From positions 2,604,001 through 2,668,000 of the forward strand of contig NZ_CP126739.1 of the NCBI RefSeq assembly GCF_030246885.1: DNA of 64,000 nucleotides, read 5' to 3'. A program made the position numbers and the translations under genes. Each line of letters starts with the position of its first letter. Within the stretch, counting starts at the first letter, position 1. The DNA comes from Microbacterium sp. zg-B185. GTDB taxonomy: Bacteria > Actinomycetota > Actinomycetes > Actinomycetales > Microbacteriaceae. Below are positions 24,108 through 32,714 of the stretch, piece by piece. Below the pieces are notes generated by a model that was not told where the DNA came from, made no database searches, and worked only from the letters and a program-made list of their open reading frames with translations.

Positions 24108-25811
24108 ATGACGGAGTTGCGGGGCGTGGGAATCGGGCTGGGCGTGGCGCAAGGACCCGTCGCCCGGATGGCCGAGCCGCTGCCGGCACCGGCCGACACC
24201 CCGAGCACGCTGAGCCCGGATGAGGAGACCACGCGGGTCCGGGATGCCGTCACCGGCGTCGCACGGGAGCTCGAGCAGCGCGGCGCGCAGGCCGGCGGTG
24301 CCGCGCGGGACGTGCTGGAGGCGCAGGCCATGATGGCCGAGGACCCCAGCCTCGAGGCGGAGATCGACACCCGAATCGCCGCCGGGATGACCGCCGAGTT
24401 CGCCGTCCACGACGCATTCGCGTCATTCCGGGACACGCTGACGGCGATGGGCGGATACCTCGGCGAGCGCGCCGCGGACCTGGACGACGTCGCACAGCGC
24501 GTCATCGCCCGGCTGCGCGGCCTTCCCGCTCCCGGCGTGCCCGACCCGGGGCACGCGTTCGTGCTCGTCGCGAAAGACCTCGCGCCGGCCGATACCGCGC
24601 TGCTGGACCTGGACAAGGTGCTCGCCCTGATCACCACCGAGGGTGGACCCACCTCGCACACCGCGATCCTGGCCAGGGAGAAATCCATCGTCGCGGTCGT
24701 CGGCGCGGTCGGGGCGACCGGCCTGGTCGACGGGGAGACGGTGATCGTGGATGCCGCGGCCGGCGTCGTCACGACGCAGCCCAGCGCGGAGGAGCTGGAG
24801 CGGGCGCAGAATCGCGCGGCCGCCCGCGCCTCCGCCGCATCCGCCCCGATCACCCCCGGAGCCCTCGCCGACGGCACACCCATCCCGTTGCTGGCGAACC
24901 TGGGCAATCCCGCCGGGGCGGCGGAGGCCGTCGCGCTGGGCGCCGAGGGCGTCGGCCTGTTCCGCACCGAGTTCCTCTTCCTCAGTTCCAACAGCGCTCC
25001 CACGATCGAGCAGCAGCGGGTGTCGTACGAGGCGCTGCTGTCGGCTTTCCCGGGCAAGAAGGTGGTGGTGCGGGTACTGGATGCCGGAGCCGACAAGCCG
25101 CTGCCCTTCCTCAACGATGCGCACGAGGAGAACCCGGCGCTGGGTCTGCGCGGGCTGCGGGCACTGCGCGCCAGCGAGGACATCCTGCGCGAGCAGCTCA
25201 CTGCGCTCGCCGAAGCGGATGCCGCGACCCGGGCTGCCCCGGGCGGGGGAGCCGATCTCTGGGTGATGGCGCCGATGGTCGCCACCGTCGAGGAGGCCCG
25301 CTACTTCACCGCGATCGCCCGCGACTACGGCATCCGCACAGCCGGAGTGATGGTCGAGGTGCCCTCCTCGGCGCTGCTGGCCGACCGCATCCTCGTGGAC
25401 GCTGACTTCGCCTCGATCGGCACGAACGATCTGACGCAGTACACGCTCGCCGCAGACCGGCTGCTCGGCTCGGTGGCGGCATTTCAGGATCCGTGGAACC
25501 CCGCCGTGCTGCGGCTGATCCGTGAAGTGGGCGATGCCGGCCGCATCCACGGCAAGCCCGTCGGCATCTGCGGCGAAGCCGCCGCCGACCCGCTCCTTGC
25601 GGTGGTCCTGGTCGGACTCGGCGCGACCAGCCTGTCGATGGCCCCCACCGCGATCGCCGACGTGCGCGCCGCGCTCCTGGAACACTCGCTCGACCATGCC
25701 AGAGCCATCGCCGAGGCAGCCCTCGCCGCGGACGACGCGGCGACCGCCCGAACCGCAGCGCAAGACGCCGCGGCCACTCCCACCGAGAAAGAGAAAGAGA
25801 CACAGCTATGA
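24108..25811 (+). CDS. ptsI: Phosphoenolpyruvate-protein phosphotransferase (PTS enzyme I)
   Basis: A 567-residue enzyme I of normal length. The swivelling-domain active site is T-E-G-G-P-T-S-H-T-A-I-L-A-R with the phospho-histidine. The PEP-binding part has E-G-V-G-L-F-R-T-E-F-L-F, F-A-S-I-G-T-N-D-L-T-Q-Y and the active-site cysteine in G-I-C-G-E-A-A. It moves phosphate from PEP to HPr. The stop codon overlaps the mtlA ATG by 4 bases, so general and mannitol-specific PTS genes are translationally coupled. Confidence 0.95.
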   Translation: MTELRGVGIGLGVAQGPVARMAEPLPAPADTPSTLSPDEETTRVRDAVTGVARELEQRGAQAGGAARDVLEAQAMMAEDPSLEAEIDTRIAAGMTAEFAVHDAFASFRDTLTAMGGYLGERAADLDDVAQRVIARLRGLPAPGVPDPGHAFVLVAKDLAPADTALLDLDKVLALITTEGGPTSHTAILAREKSIVAVVGAVGATGLVDGETVIVDAAAGVVTTQPSAEELERAQNRAAARASAASAPITPGALADGTPIPLLANLGNPAGAAEAVALGAEGVGLFRTEFLFLSSNSAPTIEQQRVSYEALLSAFPGKKVVVRVLDAGADKPLPFLNDAHEENPALGLRGLRALRASEDILREQLTALAEADAATRAAPGGGADLWVMAPMVATVEEARYFTAIARDYGIRTAGVMVEVPSSALLADRILVDADFASIGTNDLTQYTLAADRLLGSVAAFQDPWNPAVLRLIREVGDAGRIHGKPVGICGEAAADPLLAVVLVGLGATSLSMAPTAIADVRAALLEHSLDHARAIAEAALAADDAATARTAAQDAAATPTEKEKETQL

Positions 25812-27481
25812 CAACGACGTCTACGCCCGTATCGGGCGGAAACCGGGCGAGGATCGGAGTCCAGCGCTTCGGCACCTTCCTGTCCGGCATGATCATGCCG
25901 AACATCGCCGCATTCATCGCATGGGGCTTCGTCACCATGCTCTTCATCTCGGTCGGCTGGCTGGGACAGTGGTATCCGGTCGCCAACATGCTCGGCGGCT
26001 TCGGCAACGCCGCGGACATCGGCTGGGAAGGCGCCATGACGGCACTGGCCGAAGCCGACGGCGCCACGTTCCCGCAGTACGTCGGCTTGGTCGGCCCGAT
26101 GGTCACCTACCTCCTCCCGCTCCTCATCGCGAACACCGCCGGCCGCATGGTCTACGGCGAGCGCGGCGGCGTGGTGGCCTCGATCGCCGTGATGGGCGTG
26201 ATCGTCGGCACCAACATCCCGATGTTCCTCGGTGCGATGATCATGGGTCCGCTGGCGGCCTGGATCACCAAGCAGATGGACAGGCTGTGGGACGGGAAGA
26301 TCCGGCCCGGCTTCGAGATGCTGGTGAACAACTTCTCAGCCGGCATCCTGGGCATGCTGCTGGCGATCGTCGGCTTCTTCGTCTTCGGCCCCGCAGTGCT
26401 CGGCATCAGCACGGCCCTGGGTGGGGCTGTGGCCTGGCTGGTGTCACTGAACCTGCTGCCGCTGCTGTCGATCATCGTGGAGCCGGCCAAGGTGCTGTTC
26501 CTGAACAACGCCATCAACCACGGGGTCTTCACGCCGCTGGGCATCGAGCAGGCCGCCGAGACCGGCAAGTCGATCCTGTTCCTGATCGAGGCCAACCCCG
26601 GCCCCGGTGTGGGGCTGCTGCTGGCCTTCTCGTTCTTCGGCGTAGGAATGGCCAAGGCCTCGGCACCCGGGGCGATCATCATCCAGTTCTTCGGCGGCAT
26701 CCACGAGATCTACTTCCCATACGCCCTGAGCAAGCCGATGACGATCCTGGCCTTGATCGCCGGTGGCGCCACCGGCGTGGCCACGAACATGGTGCTCGGC
26801 GGCGGGCTGGCCTTCCCGGCCGCCCCGGGCAGCATCATCGCCGTGACCGCCGCCGCAGCCGGACCCGCCGCCGGCGGGATCGGCAACCTGCTGGTGGTCT
26901 ACCTCTCGGTGGTGCTCGCCGCGGCGGTGACCTTCCTGATCACCGCGGTCATCCTCCGCTCCACGCGCAAGCGCGACCTGGAGGCCGGCTTGGACGGTGA
27001 CCTCAGCGCAGCCATCGCGCAGACCGAGGCGAACAAGGGCAAGGAGTCGGCTGCACTGGCCGGACTCCGCGCCAGCGCCGGAAAGGACGCCCGGGCCGAG
27101 CGCGACGCCGAGGCCGCCTACGACGAGGCCGAGACGGCCCGCTCGACCGACGGTGCGCTCAGCGGCGGCATCCTGACCACCAAGCAGGTCAAGAACATCG
27201 TGTTCGCCTGCGACGCCGGCATGGGTTCGTCGGCGATGGGGGCGAGCGTGCTGCGCAACAAGATCAAGAAGGCGGGCATCGAGGGGGTCACGGTCGTGAA
27301 CAAGGCGATCGCGAATCTGGACTCCTCGGCCGATCTGGTGATCACGCAGAACCAGCTCACGGACCGAGCACGGCAGAAGACGCCGGATGCGATCCACATC
27401 TCCGTCGACAACTTCATGAACTCGCCGAAGTACGAGGAGGTCGTAGACCTGGTGCAGGACCAGCACAAGGATGGACAGTAG
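25808..27481 (+). CDS. mtlA: PTS mannitol transporter subunit IICB
   Basis: A 557-residue protein. The N-terminal IIC part has about eight to ten hydrophobic segments (F-G-T-F-L-S-G-M-I-M-P-N-I-A-A-F-I-A-W-G at the start; F-F-G-G-I-H-E-I-Y-F-P-Y in the substrate site). After a charged Ala/Glu linker (about 390-455) follows the IIB domain I-V-F-A-C-D-A-G-M-G-S-S-A-M-G with the phospho-cysteine. It takes up and phosphorylates mannitol. The IIA domain is a separate gene (mtlF). Confidence 0.95.
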   Translation: MTTTSTPVSGGNRARIGVQRFGTFLSGMIMPNIAAFIAWGFVTMLFISVGWLGQWYPVANMLGGFGNAADIGWEGAMTALAEADGATFPQYVGLVGPMVTYLLPLLIANTAGRMVYGERGGVVASIAVMGVIVGTNIPMFLGAMIMGPLAAWITKQMDRLWDGKIRPGFEMLVNNFSAGILGMLLAIVGFFVFGPAVLGISTALGGAVAWLVSLNLLPLLSIIVEPAKVLFLNNAINHGVFTPLGIEQAAETGKSILFLIEANPGPGVGLLLAFSFFGVGMAKASAPGAIIIQFFGGIHEIYFPYALSKPMTILALIAGGATGVATNMVLGGGLAFPAAPGSIIAVTAAAAGPAAGGIGNLLVVYLSVVLAAAVTFLITAVILRSTRKRDLEAGLDGDLSAAIAQTEANKGKESAALAGLRASAGKDARAERDAEAAYDEAETARSTDGALSGGILTTKQVKNIVFACDAGMGSSAMGASVLRNKIKKAGIEGVTVVNKAIANLDSSADLVITQNQLTDRARQKTPDAIHISVDNFMNSPKYEEVVDLVQDQHKDGQ

Positions 27482-27495
27482 GCGCTGAGACCGCT

Positions 27496-27529
27496 GCGGA
27501 GTCGGGCGGCGTGACGCCCCCGGCTCCGC
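27496..27529 (+). other. Intercistronic hairpin between mtlA and mtlF
   Basis: Arms GCGGAGTCGG and CCGGCTCCGC (one G-T pair) enclose a 14-base loop in the 88-base gap. It may be an attenuator or mRNA-stability element tuning IICB against IIA. Confidence 0.4.
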
Positions 27530-27569
27530 GGCCTTCGTACGCCAGCACCCCGACGAAAGGCGAACACCA

Positions 27570-28007
27570 ATGGCACGTGATGTCCTGAGCCTCGGCCAGG
27601 TCCGGATCCACTCCGGCAGCGCGACCCGCGAAGAGGCGATGAAGGAGGCAGCGGACATCCTCCAGGCGGCCGGTGCGGTCACCAGCGCGTACTTCGACGC
27701 GATGCAGCAGCGGGAGGAGACGGTCTCGACCTACATGGGCAACGAACTGGCGATCCCGCACGGCACCAACGAGACCAAGCACACCATCCTGGGCTCGGCG
27801 CTCTCGGTGGTGCGCTACGACGGGGGTGTGGACTGGGGTGGCGAACCGGTGACCTTCGTCGTCGGCATCGCAGGCAAGGGCGACGAGCATCTGGAGATCC
27901 TCTCCCAGATCGCGATCCTGTTCTCCGACGAGGACGAGGTGGAGAAGCTGAAACGGGCGGAGGACCCCGAGGAGCTGTACTCGCTCGTCGCCGCGGCGGG
28001 CGTGTGA
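27570..28007 (+). CDS. mtlF: PTS mannitol-specific IIA component
   Basis: A 145-residue IIA protein. The phospho-histidine lies in N-E-L-A-I-P-H-G-T-N-E near residue 67, and Y-M-G-N-E and F-V-V-G-I-A-G-K-G-D-E-H-L-E-I-L-S are characteristic of the mannitol/fructitol IIA family. It relays phosphate from HPr to the IIB domain of MtlA. GAAAGGCGAA is the ribosome site. The stop overlaps the mtlD start (TGATG). Confidence 0.95.
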   Translation: MARDVLSLGQVRIHSGSATREEAMKEAADILQAAGAVTSAYFDAMQQREETVSTYMGNELAIPHGTNETKHTILGSALSVVRYDGGVDWGGEPVTFVVGIAGKGDEHLEILSQIAILFSDEDEVEKLKRAEDPEELYSLVAAAGV

Positions 28008-29158
28008 TGAAGGCCGTGCACTTCGGGGCCGGCAACATCGGACGCGGCTTCGTCGGGCTCCTGCTGCACGAGGGCGGCTACGAGGTGGTGTTCTCGGACG
28101 TCGCCGCGCCGCTCGTCCAGGCGATCAACGCGGTCTCGGAGTACACCGTCCACGAGGTCGGCGAGGGCGGGCGCGACACGGTGGTCACCGGCTTCCGGGC
28201 CGTCAACAGCGCGACCCACCCTGACGAGGTGATCGAAGAGGTCGCGGGCGCGAACGTGGTCACCACGGCCGTCGGGCCCACCATCCTGAAGTTCATCGCA
28301 CCGCATATCGTGGCCGGCCTCGCCCTGCGCGACCCGTCCTCTCCCCCGCTGCAGATCATGGCGTGCGAGAACGCCATCAACGCCACGGATCTCCTCCGCG
28401 ACGAGATCGCCGACTTGGCCGGGGACGCGTGGGACGCGCTGGCCGGCCGGGCCGTCTTCGCGAACACCGCCGTGGACCGGATCGTGCCCGGCCAGCCCGC
28501 CGGGGCCGGCGTGGACGTGACGGTGGAGCCCTTCTTCGAGTGGGCCATCGAACGGGCGCCGTTCGGCGACGATCCGCCCACCATCCCCGGTGCGCATTTC
28601 GTCGATGACCTGGCGCCGTACATCGAGCGCAAGCTCTTCACGGTGAACACCGGGCACGCCGCGGCGGCGTACTTCGGCGCCCGCGCGGGGGTGGAGACCA
28701 TCTCGGCGGCGCTGTCCGACGAGAGCATCGCCGCGCGGGTGTCCGCGGCGCTGGAGGAGACTTCAGCGCTGCTGGTGGCGAAGCACGAGTTCGAGCCCGA
28801 GGATCTCGCGACCTACCGGGCCACGATCCTGCACCGCTTCCGCAATCCGGCGCTTCCGGACACGGTGTGGCGCGTCGGACGGCAGCCGCTGCGCAAGCTG
28901 TCGCGTCACGAACGCTTCGTAGGGCCGGCGGCCGAATCGGCCGAGCGCGGTCTGCCGGTGGACGGCCTGCTCGACGCGATGGCCGCCGCGCTGTCGTTCG
29001 AGGACCCCGAGGATGCGCAATCCGTCGACCTGCAGCGGATGCTGCGGGAGCAGGATGCGGCATCCGTCACCGGTTCGGTGACCGGTCTGGAGCCGGAGCA
29101 CCCGCTGTTCCCGCGGGTGGAGGCGATCGTGGCGGCGCGGCAGGCGGAGCTGGTCTAG
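28007..29158 (+). CDS. mtlD: Mannitol-1-phosphate 5-dehydrogenase
   Basis: A 383-residue long-chain polyol dehydrogenase. The NAD site is H-F-G-A-G-N-I-G-R-G-F-V-G at the very start. M-A-C-E-N-A-I-N-A-T and the catalytic segment L-F-T-V-N-T-G-H-A-A-A-A-Y are diagnostic of MtlD. It oxidises mannitol 1-phosphate to fructose 6-phosphate. The ATG overlaps the mtlF stop; a GTG at 28004 is also in frame. It is the last gene of the PTS/mannitol operon. Confidence 0.95.
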   Translation: MKAVHFGAGNIGRGFVGLLLHEGGYEVVFSDVAAPLVQAINAVSEYTVHEVGEGGRDTVVTGFRAVNSATHPDEVIEEVAGANVVTTAVGPTILKFIAPHIVAGLALRDPSSPPLQIMACENAINATDLLRDEIADLAGDAWDALAGRAVFANTAVDRIVPGQPAGAGVDVTVEPFFEWAIERAPFGDDPPTIPGAHFVDDLAPYIERKLFTVNTGHAAAAYFGARAGVETISAALSDESIAARVSAALEETSALLVAKHEFEPEDLATYRATILHRFRNPALPDTVWRVGRQPLRKLSRHERFVGPAAESAERGLPVDGLLDAMAAALSFEDPEDAQSVDLQRMLREQDAASVTGSVTGLEPEHPLFPRVEAIVAARQAELV

Positions 29159-29170
29159 CATCGAGAGGCT

Positions 29171-29192
29171 GCGCGGGCATCGGAGCCCGCGC
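29171..29192 (+). terminator. Hairpin between mtlD and the flavin monooxygenase gene
   Basis: A perfect 8-bp stem GCGCGGGC / GCCCGCGC with a 6-base loop lies 12 bases after the mtlD stop. A TAGCAT overlapping that stop codon (29156-29161) could serve as the -10 of the next gene, placing the hairpin in its leader. Confidence 0.5.
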
Positions 29193-29205
29193 GACTGGGG
29201 GTGCG

Positions 29206-30585
29206 ATGCAGGACCTGCGGTATGCCGTCATCGGGGCCGGCCCGTCCGGATTGGCAGCGGCGCGCGCACTGAGCAAGGCGGGCATCGCCTTCGACGGCTT
29301 CGAGGCCGGGCGGGGCGTCGGGGGGCTGTGGGATATCCAGAACCCGCGGTCGACGATGTACGAGTCTGCGCATCTGATCTCCTCGCGCACCACGACCGAG
29401 TTCAGCGAGTTCCCGATGGACTCCACGGCCGACTACCCCGGCCACCGCGCGCTGCTGCGCTACTTCCGCGACTTCGCGGACCGCTTCGGTCTGACCGGGC
29501 ACTTCCGCTTCGACACGCGCGTGGTCGGGCTGGACCGGGACGAGCACGGGCGCTGGATGCTTCGGGCCGAAGGCCCCTCGGGTCAGCTCGAGCAGCACTA
29601 CGACGGCGTGATCCTCGCCAACGGCACGCTCGCCGAGCCGAACATCCCGTCCTTCCGCGGTGAGTTCACCGGTGAGCTGCTGCATACCAGCGCGTACAAG
29701 GATGCGAAGCAGCTCGCCGGCAAGCGGGTGCTCATCATCGGCGCGGGCAATTCCGGCTGCGACATCGCGGTGGACGCGGTCCACCACGCGGCATCCGTGG
29801 ATATGAGCGTTCGCCGCGGCTACTACTTCGTGCCCCGCTACCTGTTCGGCCGCCCGTCGGACACCCTCAATCAGGGCCGACCGCTGCCGGCGCGGATCAA
29901 GCAGTTCGTGGACACCCGCGTCCTGCGCGCGTTCACCGGCGATCCGGTGCGCTTCGGCTTCCCGCGACCGGACTACCGGCTGTACGAGTCGCATCCGATC
30001 GTCAACACGCTGATCCTCAACCACCTGGGACAGGGCGATCTGGACGTGCGAGCGGACATCGATCGATTCGACGGATCCACGGTCCACTTCCGGGACGGGT
30101 CCAGCGGGGACTATGACGTGGTCCTCCTGGCGACCGGATACACGCTGGATTACCCGTTCGTGGATCGCACGCACCTGAACTGGCACGGCTTCGCGCCCGA
30201 GCTGTACCTGCATGTCTTCCCGCCCGCCTTCAACGGGCTGTACGTGATGGGGATGATCGAGGCTTCCGGGATCGGCTGGCAGGGCCGCTACGAACAGGCC
30301 GAGCTGATCGCGGAATACCTGACCGCGGTCGCGCGGCGCCCCGATCGCGCTGCCGAATTCCGCCGACGGGTCGCCGAGCGGCCGTGGCCGGACCTGAGCG
30401 GGGGCTACCACTACCTGGCCCTGGCGCGGATGTCCTATTACGTCAACAAGGACGCCTACCGTCGCGCCGTCCGCTCCGCCCGGGACTTCCTGGGCGGCCC
30501 GGCTGCGACGCCGTCCCGGCGGGACGGTCCGGTCAGCCGGCGGACGCCCGCGCCGCGCCGCTCGAGGAAGAGGACCTCCGCATGA
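29206..30585 (+). CDS. Flavin-containing monooxygenase (NAD(P)-binding)
   Basis: A 459-residue class B flavoprotein monooxygenase. The FAD site is V-I-G-A-G-P-S-G-L-A-A-A, the FMO signature is F-T-G-E-L-L-H-T-S-A-Y (FxGxxxHxxxY), the NADPH site is I-I-G-A-G-N-S-G-C-D-I-A, and L-L-A-T-G-Y-T-L-D-Y is the C-terminal ATGY motif. Such enzymes oxygenate soft nucleophiles or ketones. A GGGGG stretch precedes ATG 29206. The stop overlaps the transporter start by ATGA. The substrate is unknown. Confidence 0.88.
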   Translation: MQDLRYAVIGAGPSGLAAARALSKAGIAFDGFEAGRGVGGLWDIQNPRSTMYESAHLISSRTTTEFSEFPMDSTADYPGHRALLRYFRDFADRFGLTGHFRFDTRVVGLDRDEHGRWMLRAEGPSGQLEQHYDGVILANGTLAEPNIPSFRGEFTGELLHTSAYKDAKQLAGKRVLIIGAGNSGCDIAVDAVHHAASVDMSVRRGYYFVPRYLFGRPSDTLNQGRPLPARIKQFVDTRVLRAFTGDPVRFGFPRPDYRLYESHPIVNTLILNHLGQGDLDVRADIDRFDGSTVHFRDGSSGDYDVVLLATGYTLDYPFVDRTHLNWHGFAPELYLHVFPPAFNGLYVMGMIEASGIGWQGRYEQAELIAEYLTAVARRPDRAAEFRRRVAERPWPDLSGGYHYLALARMSYYVNKDAYRRAVRSARDFLGGPAATPSRRDGPVSRRTPAPRRSRKRTSA

Positions 30586-31571
30586 ACATCGACGATGTCG
30601 TCCTGAACTTCACCCCCGGCACGCTGGTCATCCTGAACGTCGTGCTCGGGCTCATCATGTTCGGGATCGCGCTGGACACCTCCGTCGAGGACTTCAGGGT
30701 CGTGGCCCGCAAGCCGAAGCCCTTCGTCATCGCGATCCTCGCCCAGTTGGTGGTGCTTCCGGCGGTCACCTTCGGGCTGACCCTGATCCTCCCGGTGACC
30801 GCGTCGATGGCGCTCGGGATGATCCTCGTGGCCTGCTGCCCACCCGGGAACATCTCGCAGGTGCTCACGCACCGCTCCGGCGGCAACGTCGCGCTGTCGG
30901 TGTCGATGACCGCGGTCGGCAACCTGCTCTACATCGTCGCGCTCCCGCTCAGCGTCGCGTTCTGGGGTTCGCTGCATCCGACCGCCCGGACTCTGCTCAC
31001 GGCGGTCGAGCTCAACCCGTGGCAGATGCTGCTGGATGTCTTCTTGATCATCGGGCTGCCGTTCCTGCTGGGCCTCGCGATCCGGGCCCGCTTCGCCGTG
31101 TTCGCCGCGAAGGTGCAGCCGTTCGTCAAGTGGTTCTCGCTGCTGGCGCTGGTCGGCTTCATCGTGGCCGCTCTCGCCGGCAACTGGGCGTACTTCATCG
31201 CGTTCCTCGGCGTGATCCTGGCAGTCGTCGCCGTCCACGACGCTGTCGCCCTCGCCATCGGGTACGGCACGGCGGTGGTCGGTGGCCTCGGAACCCGCGA
31301 GCGCAAGGCGATGACTTTCGAGGTCGGCATTCGCAACGCCGGACTCGGGCTGGGACTGGTGTTCACGTTCTTCGGCGGGCTCGGCGGCATGGCCATCGTT
31401 GCCGGCTGGTGGGGCATCTGGGACATCATCGCCGGACTGCTCGTGGCCTCGCTGTGGGCGATCCACACCAAGCGGCGCACCGGCTCGACGAAGGGCGATG
31501 CGACCCGGCACGGCCACAGCGCACGATCGGGTGCCGGGGCGCCCGATCCGGCATCCGAGGCGACACCGTGA
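30582..31571 (+). CDS. Bile acid:sodium symporter (BASS) family transporter
   Basis: A 329-residue membrane protein with nine or ten hydrophobic segments. BASS features include L-G-L-I-M-F-G-I-A-L-D-T-S-V-E-D-F near residue 27, C-C-P-P-G-N-I-S-Q-V-L-T, and the late motif E-V-G-I-R-N-A-G-L-G-L that lines the sodium/substrate site. The last 35 residues are a hydrophilic tail. Bacterial BASS proteins carry organic anions such as pyruvate, pantoate or steroids. Overlaps on both sides couple it to the monooxygenase and the SDR. Confidence 0.9.
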   Translation: MNIDDVVLNFTPGTLVILNVVLGLIMFGIALDTSVEDFRVVARKPKPFVIAILAQLVVLPAVTFGLTLILPVTASMALGMILVACCPPGNISQVLTHRSGGNVALSVSMTAVGNLLYIVALPLSVAFWGSLHPTARTLLTAVELNPWQMLLDVFLIIGLPFLLGLAIRARFAVFAAKVQPFVKWFSLLALVGFIVAALAGNWAYFIAFLGVILAVVAVHDAVALAIGYGTAVVGGLGTRERKAMTFEVGIRNAGLGLGLVFTFFGGLGGMAIVAGWWGIWDIIAGLLVASLWAIHTKRRTGSTKGDATRHGHSARSGAGAPDPASEATP

Positions 31572-32524
31572 GCGTGCGCGCACTGGTCACCGGCGGCGCG
31601 GGGTTCCTCGGCTCGCACGTGGCCGCGGCTCTGGTCACTCACCCCGACGTCGAGCTCGTCGTCGCCGGGGACGTCCGGCGCCCCGAGCATCCGCTGGAGG
31701 GCGTGGTGTACGACGACTGCGACGTGACCCGATCGGCCGGACTGGCTCTGCTGATGCAACGGCACGCCATCAACGTCGTCGTGCATCTGGCGGCGATCGT
31801 CAGCCCCGGCCGGGACGTGGAGATGGAGTACCGCGTCGACGTCGACGGCTCGCGTCACGTCCTGGACGCGTGCGTCGCGACCGGGGTGCGGCGGATCGTG
31901 GTCTCATCGTCCGGAGCGGCCTACGGGTACCATGCGGACAGCCCGGAGTGGCTGCGGGAGTCCGACCCGGTCCGCGGCAGCGAGGAGTTCCCCTACTCCC
32001 GGCACAAGCGGCTGGTGGAGGAGATGCTCGCCGAGGCGCGGGTGTCCCACCCCGGCCTCGAGCAGGTGGTCTTCCGCATCGGGACCATCCTCGGCCCCAC
32101 TGTCCGCAACCAGATCACCGCGCTCTGGGACGGACCGCGCGTGCTGGCCGTCCGCGGATCGCAGTCTCCGTTCGTGTTCGTCTGGGTGGACGATGTCGCG
32201 GCGGCGATGGCGCGGGCGGCCACCGACGGGCCCCCGGGGATCTACAACGTCGCCGGCGACGGCAGGGTCACCGTGCGCGAGATCGCCGCGCGACTGGGCA
32301 AGCCGGTGCTGACCGTCCCGGCCGGGGTGCTCGGCTTCGCCCTGCGCGTGGGCCGGATGCTGCATCTCACGGTCCACGGACCCGAGCAGGTCGGCTTCCT
32401 CCGGTACCGCCCGGTGCTCGCGAACGATGCGCTCAAGCGCGACTTCGGCTTCACGCCCACGCGGACCAGCCGCGAGGCGTTCGAGGAGTACCTCGCCACT
32501 CATCCCGGCGTCGCCCGCGCCTGA
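31568..32524 (+). CDS. NAD-dependent epimerase/dehydratase (extended SDR)
   Basis: A 318-residue extended short-chain dehydrogenase with GTG start. The cofactor site is V-T-G-G-A-G-F-L-G-S-H, N-V-V-V-H-L-A-A-I-V is the adenine-binding strand, and the catalytic pair sits in F-P-Y-S-R-H-K (YxxxK), with S-S-S-G-A-A-Y upstream. The GTG overlaps the transporter stop by 4 bases. Whether it acts on a sugar nucleotide or on a steroid or terpenoid handled by its operon partners is unclear. Confidence 0.88.
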   Translation: MSVRALVTGGAGFLGSHVAAALVTHPDVELVVAGDVRRPEHPLEGVVYDDCDVTRSAGLALLMQRHAINVVVHLAAIVSPGRDVEMEYRVDVDGSRHVLDACVATGVRRIVVSSSGAAYGYHADSPEWLRESDPVRGSEEFPYSRHKRLVEEMLAEARVSHPGLEQVVFRIGTILGPTVRNQITALWDGPRVLAVRGSQSPFVFVWVDDVAAAMARAATDGPPGIYNVAGDGRVTVREIAARLGKPVLTVPAGVLGFALRVGRMLHLTVHGPEQVGFLRYRPVLANDALKRDFGFTPTRTSREAFEEYLATHPGVARA

Positions 32525-32595
32525 CCGCCGCCCCGGTCGCGGCATCCCCGGTCCCGCGCCGAGTGGCCTGACTGTCCGCCGCCCCGGCGTCCTCG

Positions 32596-32676
32596 CTGTC
32601 CCGTGTCCCGTGTCCCGTGTCCCGTGTCCCACTTCGGCAGGCGACACGCCGGGCGTCGGATGCGCAAGTGGGACAC
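32596..32676. repeat. Heptamer microsatellite running into a 53-bp inverted repeat (copy 1)
   Basis: CTGTCCC followed by four GTGTCCC heptamers (32596-32630) leads into the inverted repeat 32624-32676. Its perfect 11-bp arms are GTGTCCCACTT and AAGTGGGACAC. The interior carries GGCGACACGCCGGG. The element lies between the SDR gene and the end of the DUF559 gene. The heptamers look like slippage of the left arm. A second copy in the same orientation lies at 33733-33785. Confidence 0.92.
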
Positions 32677-32714
32677 CGGGGCGAGGGCGTGGGGCTGGGG
32701 CGAGGGATGCCGGG

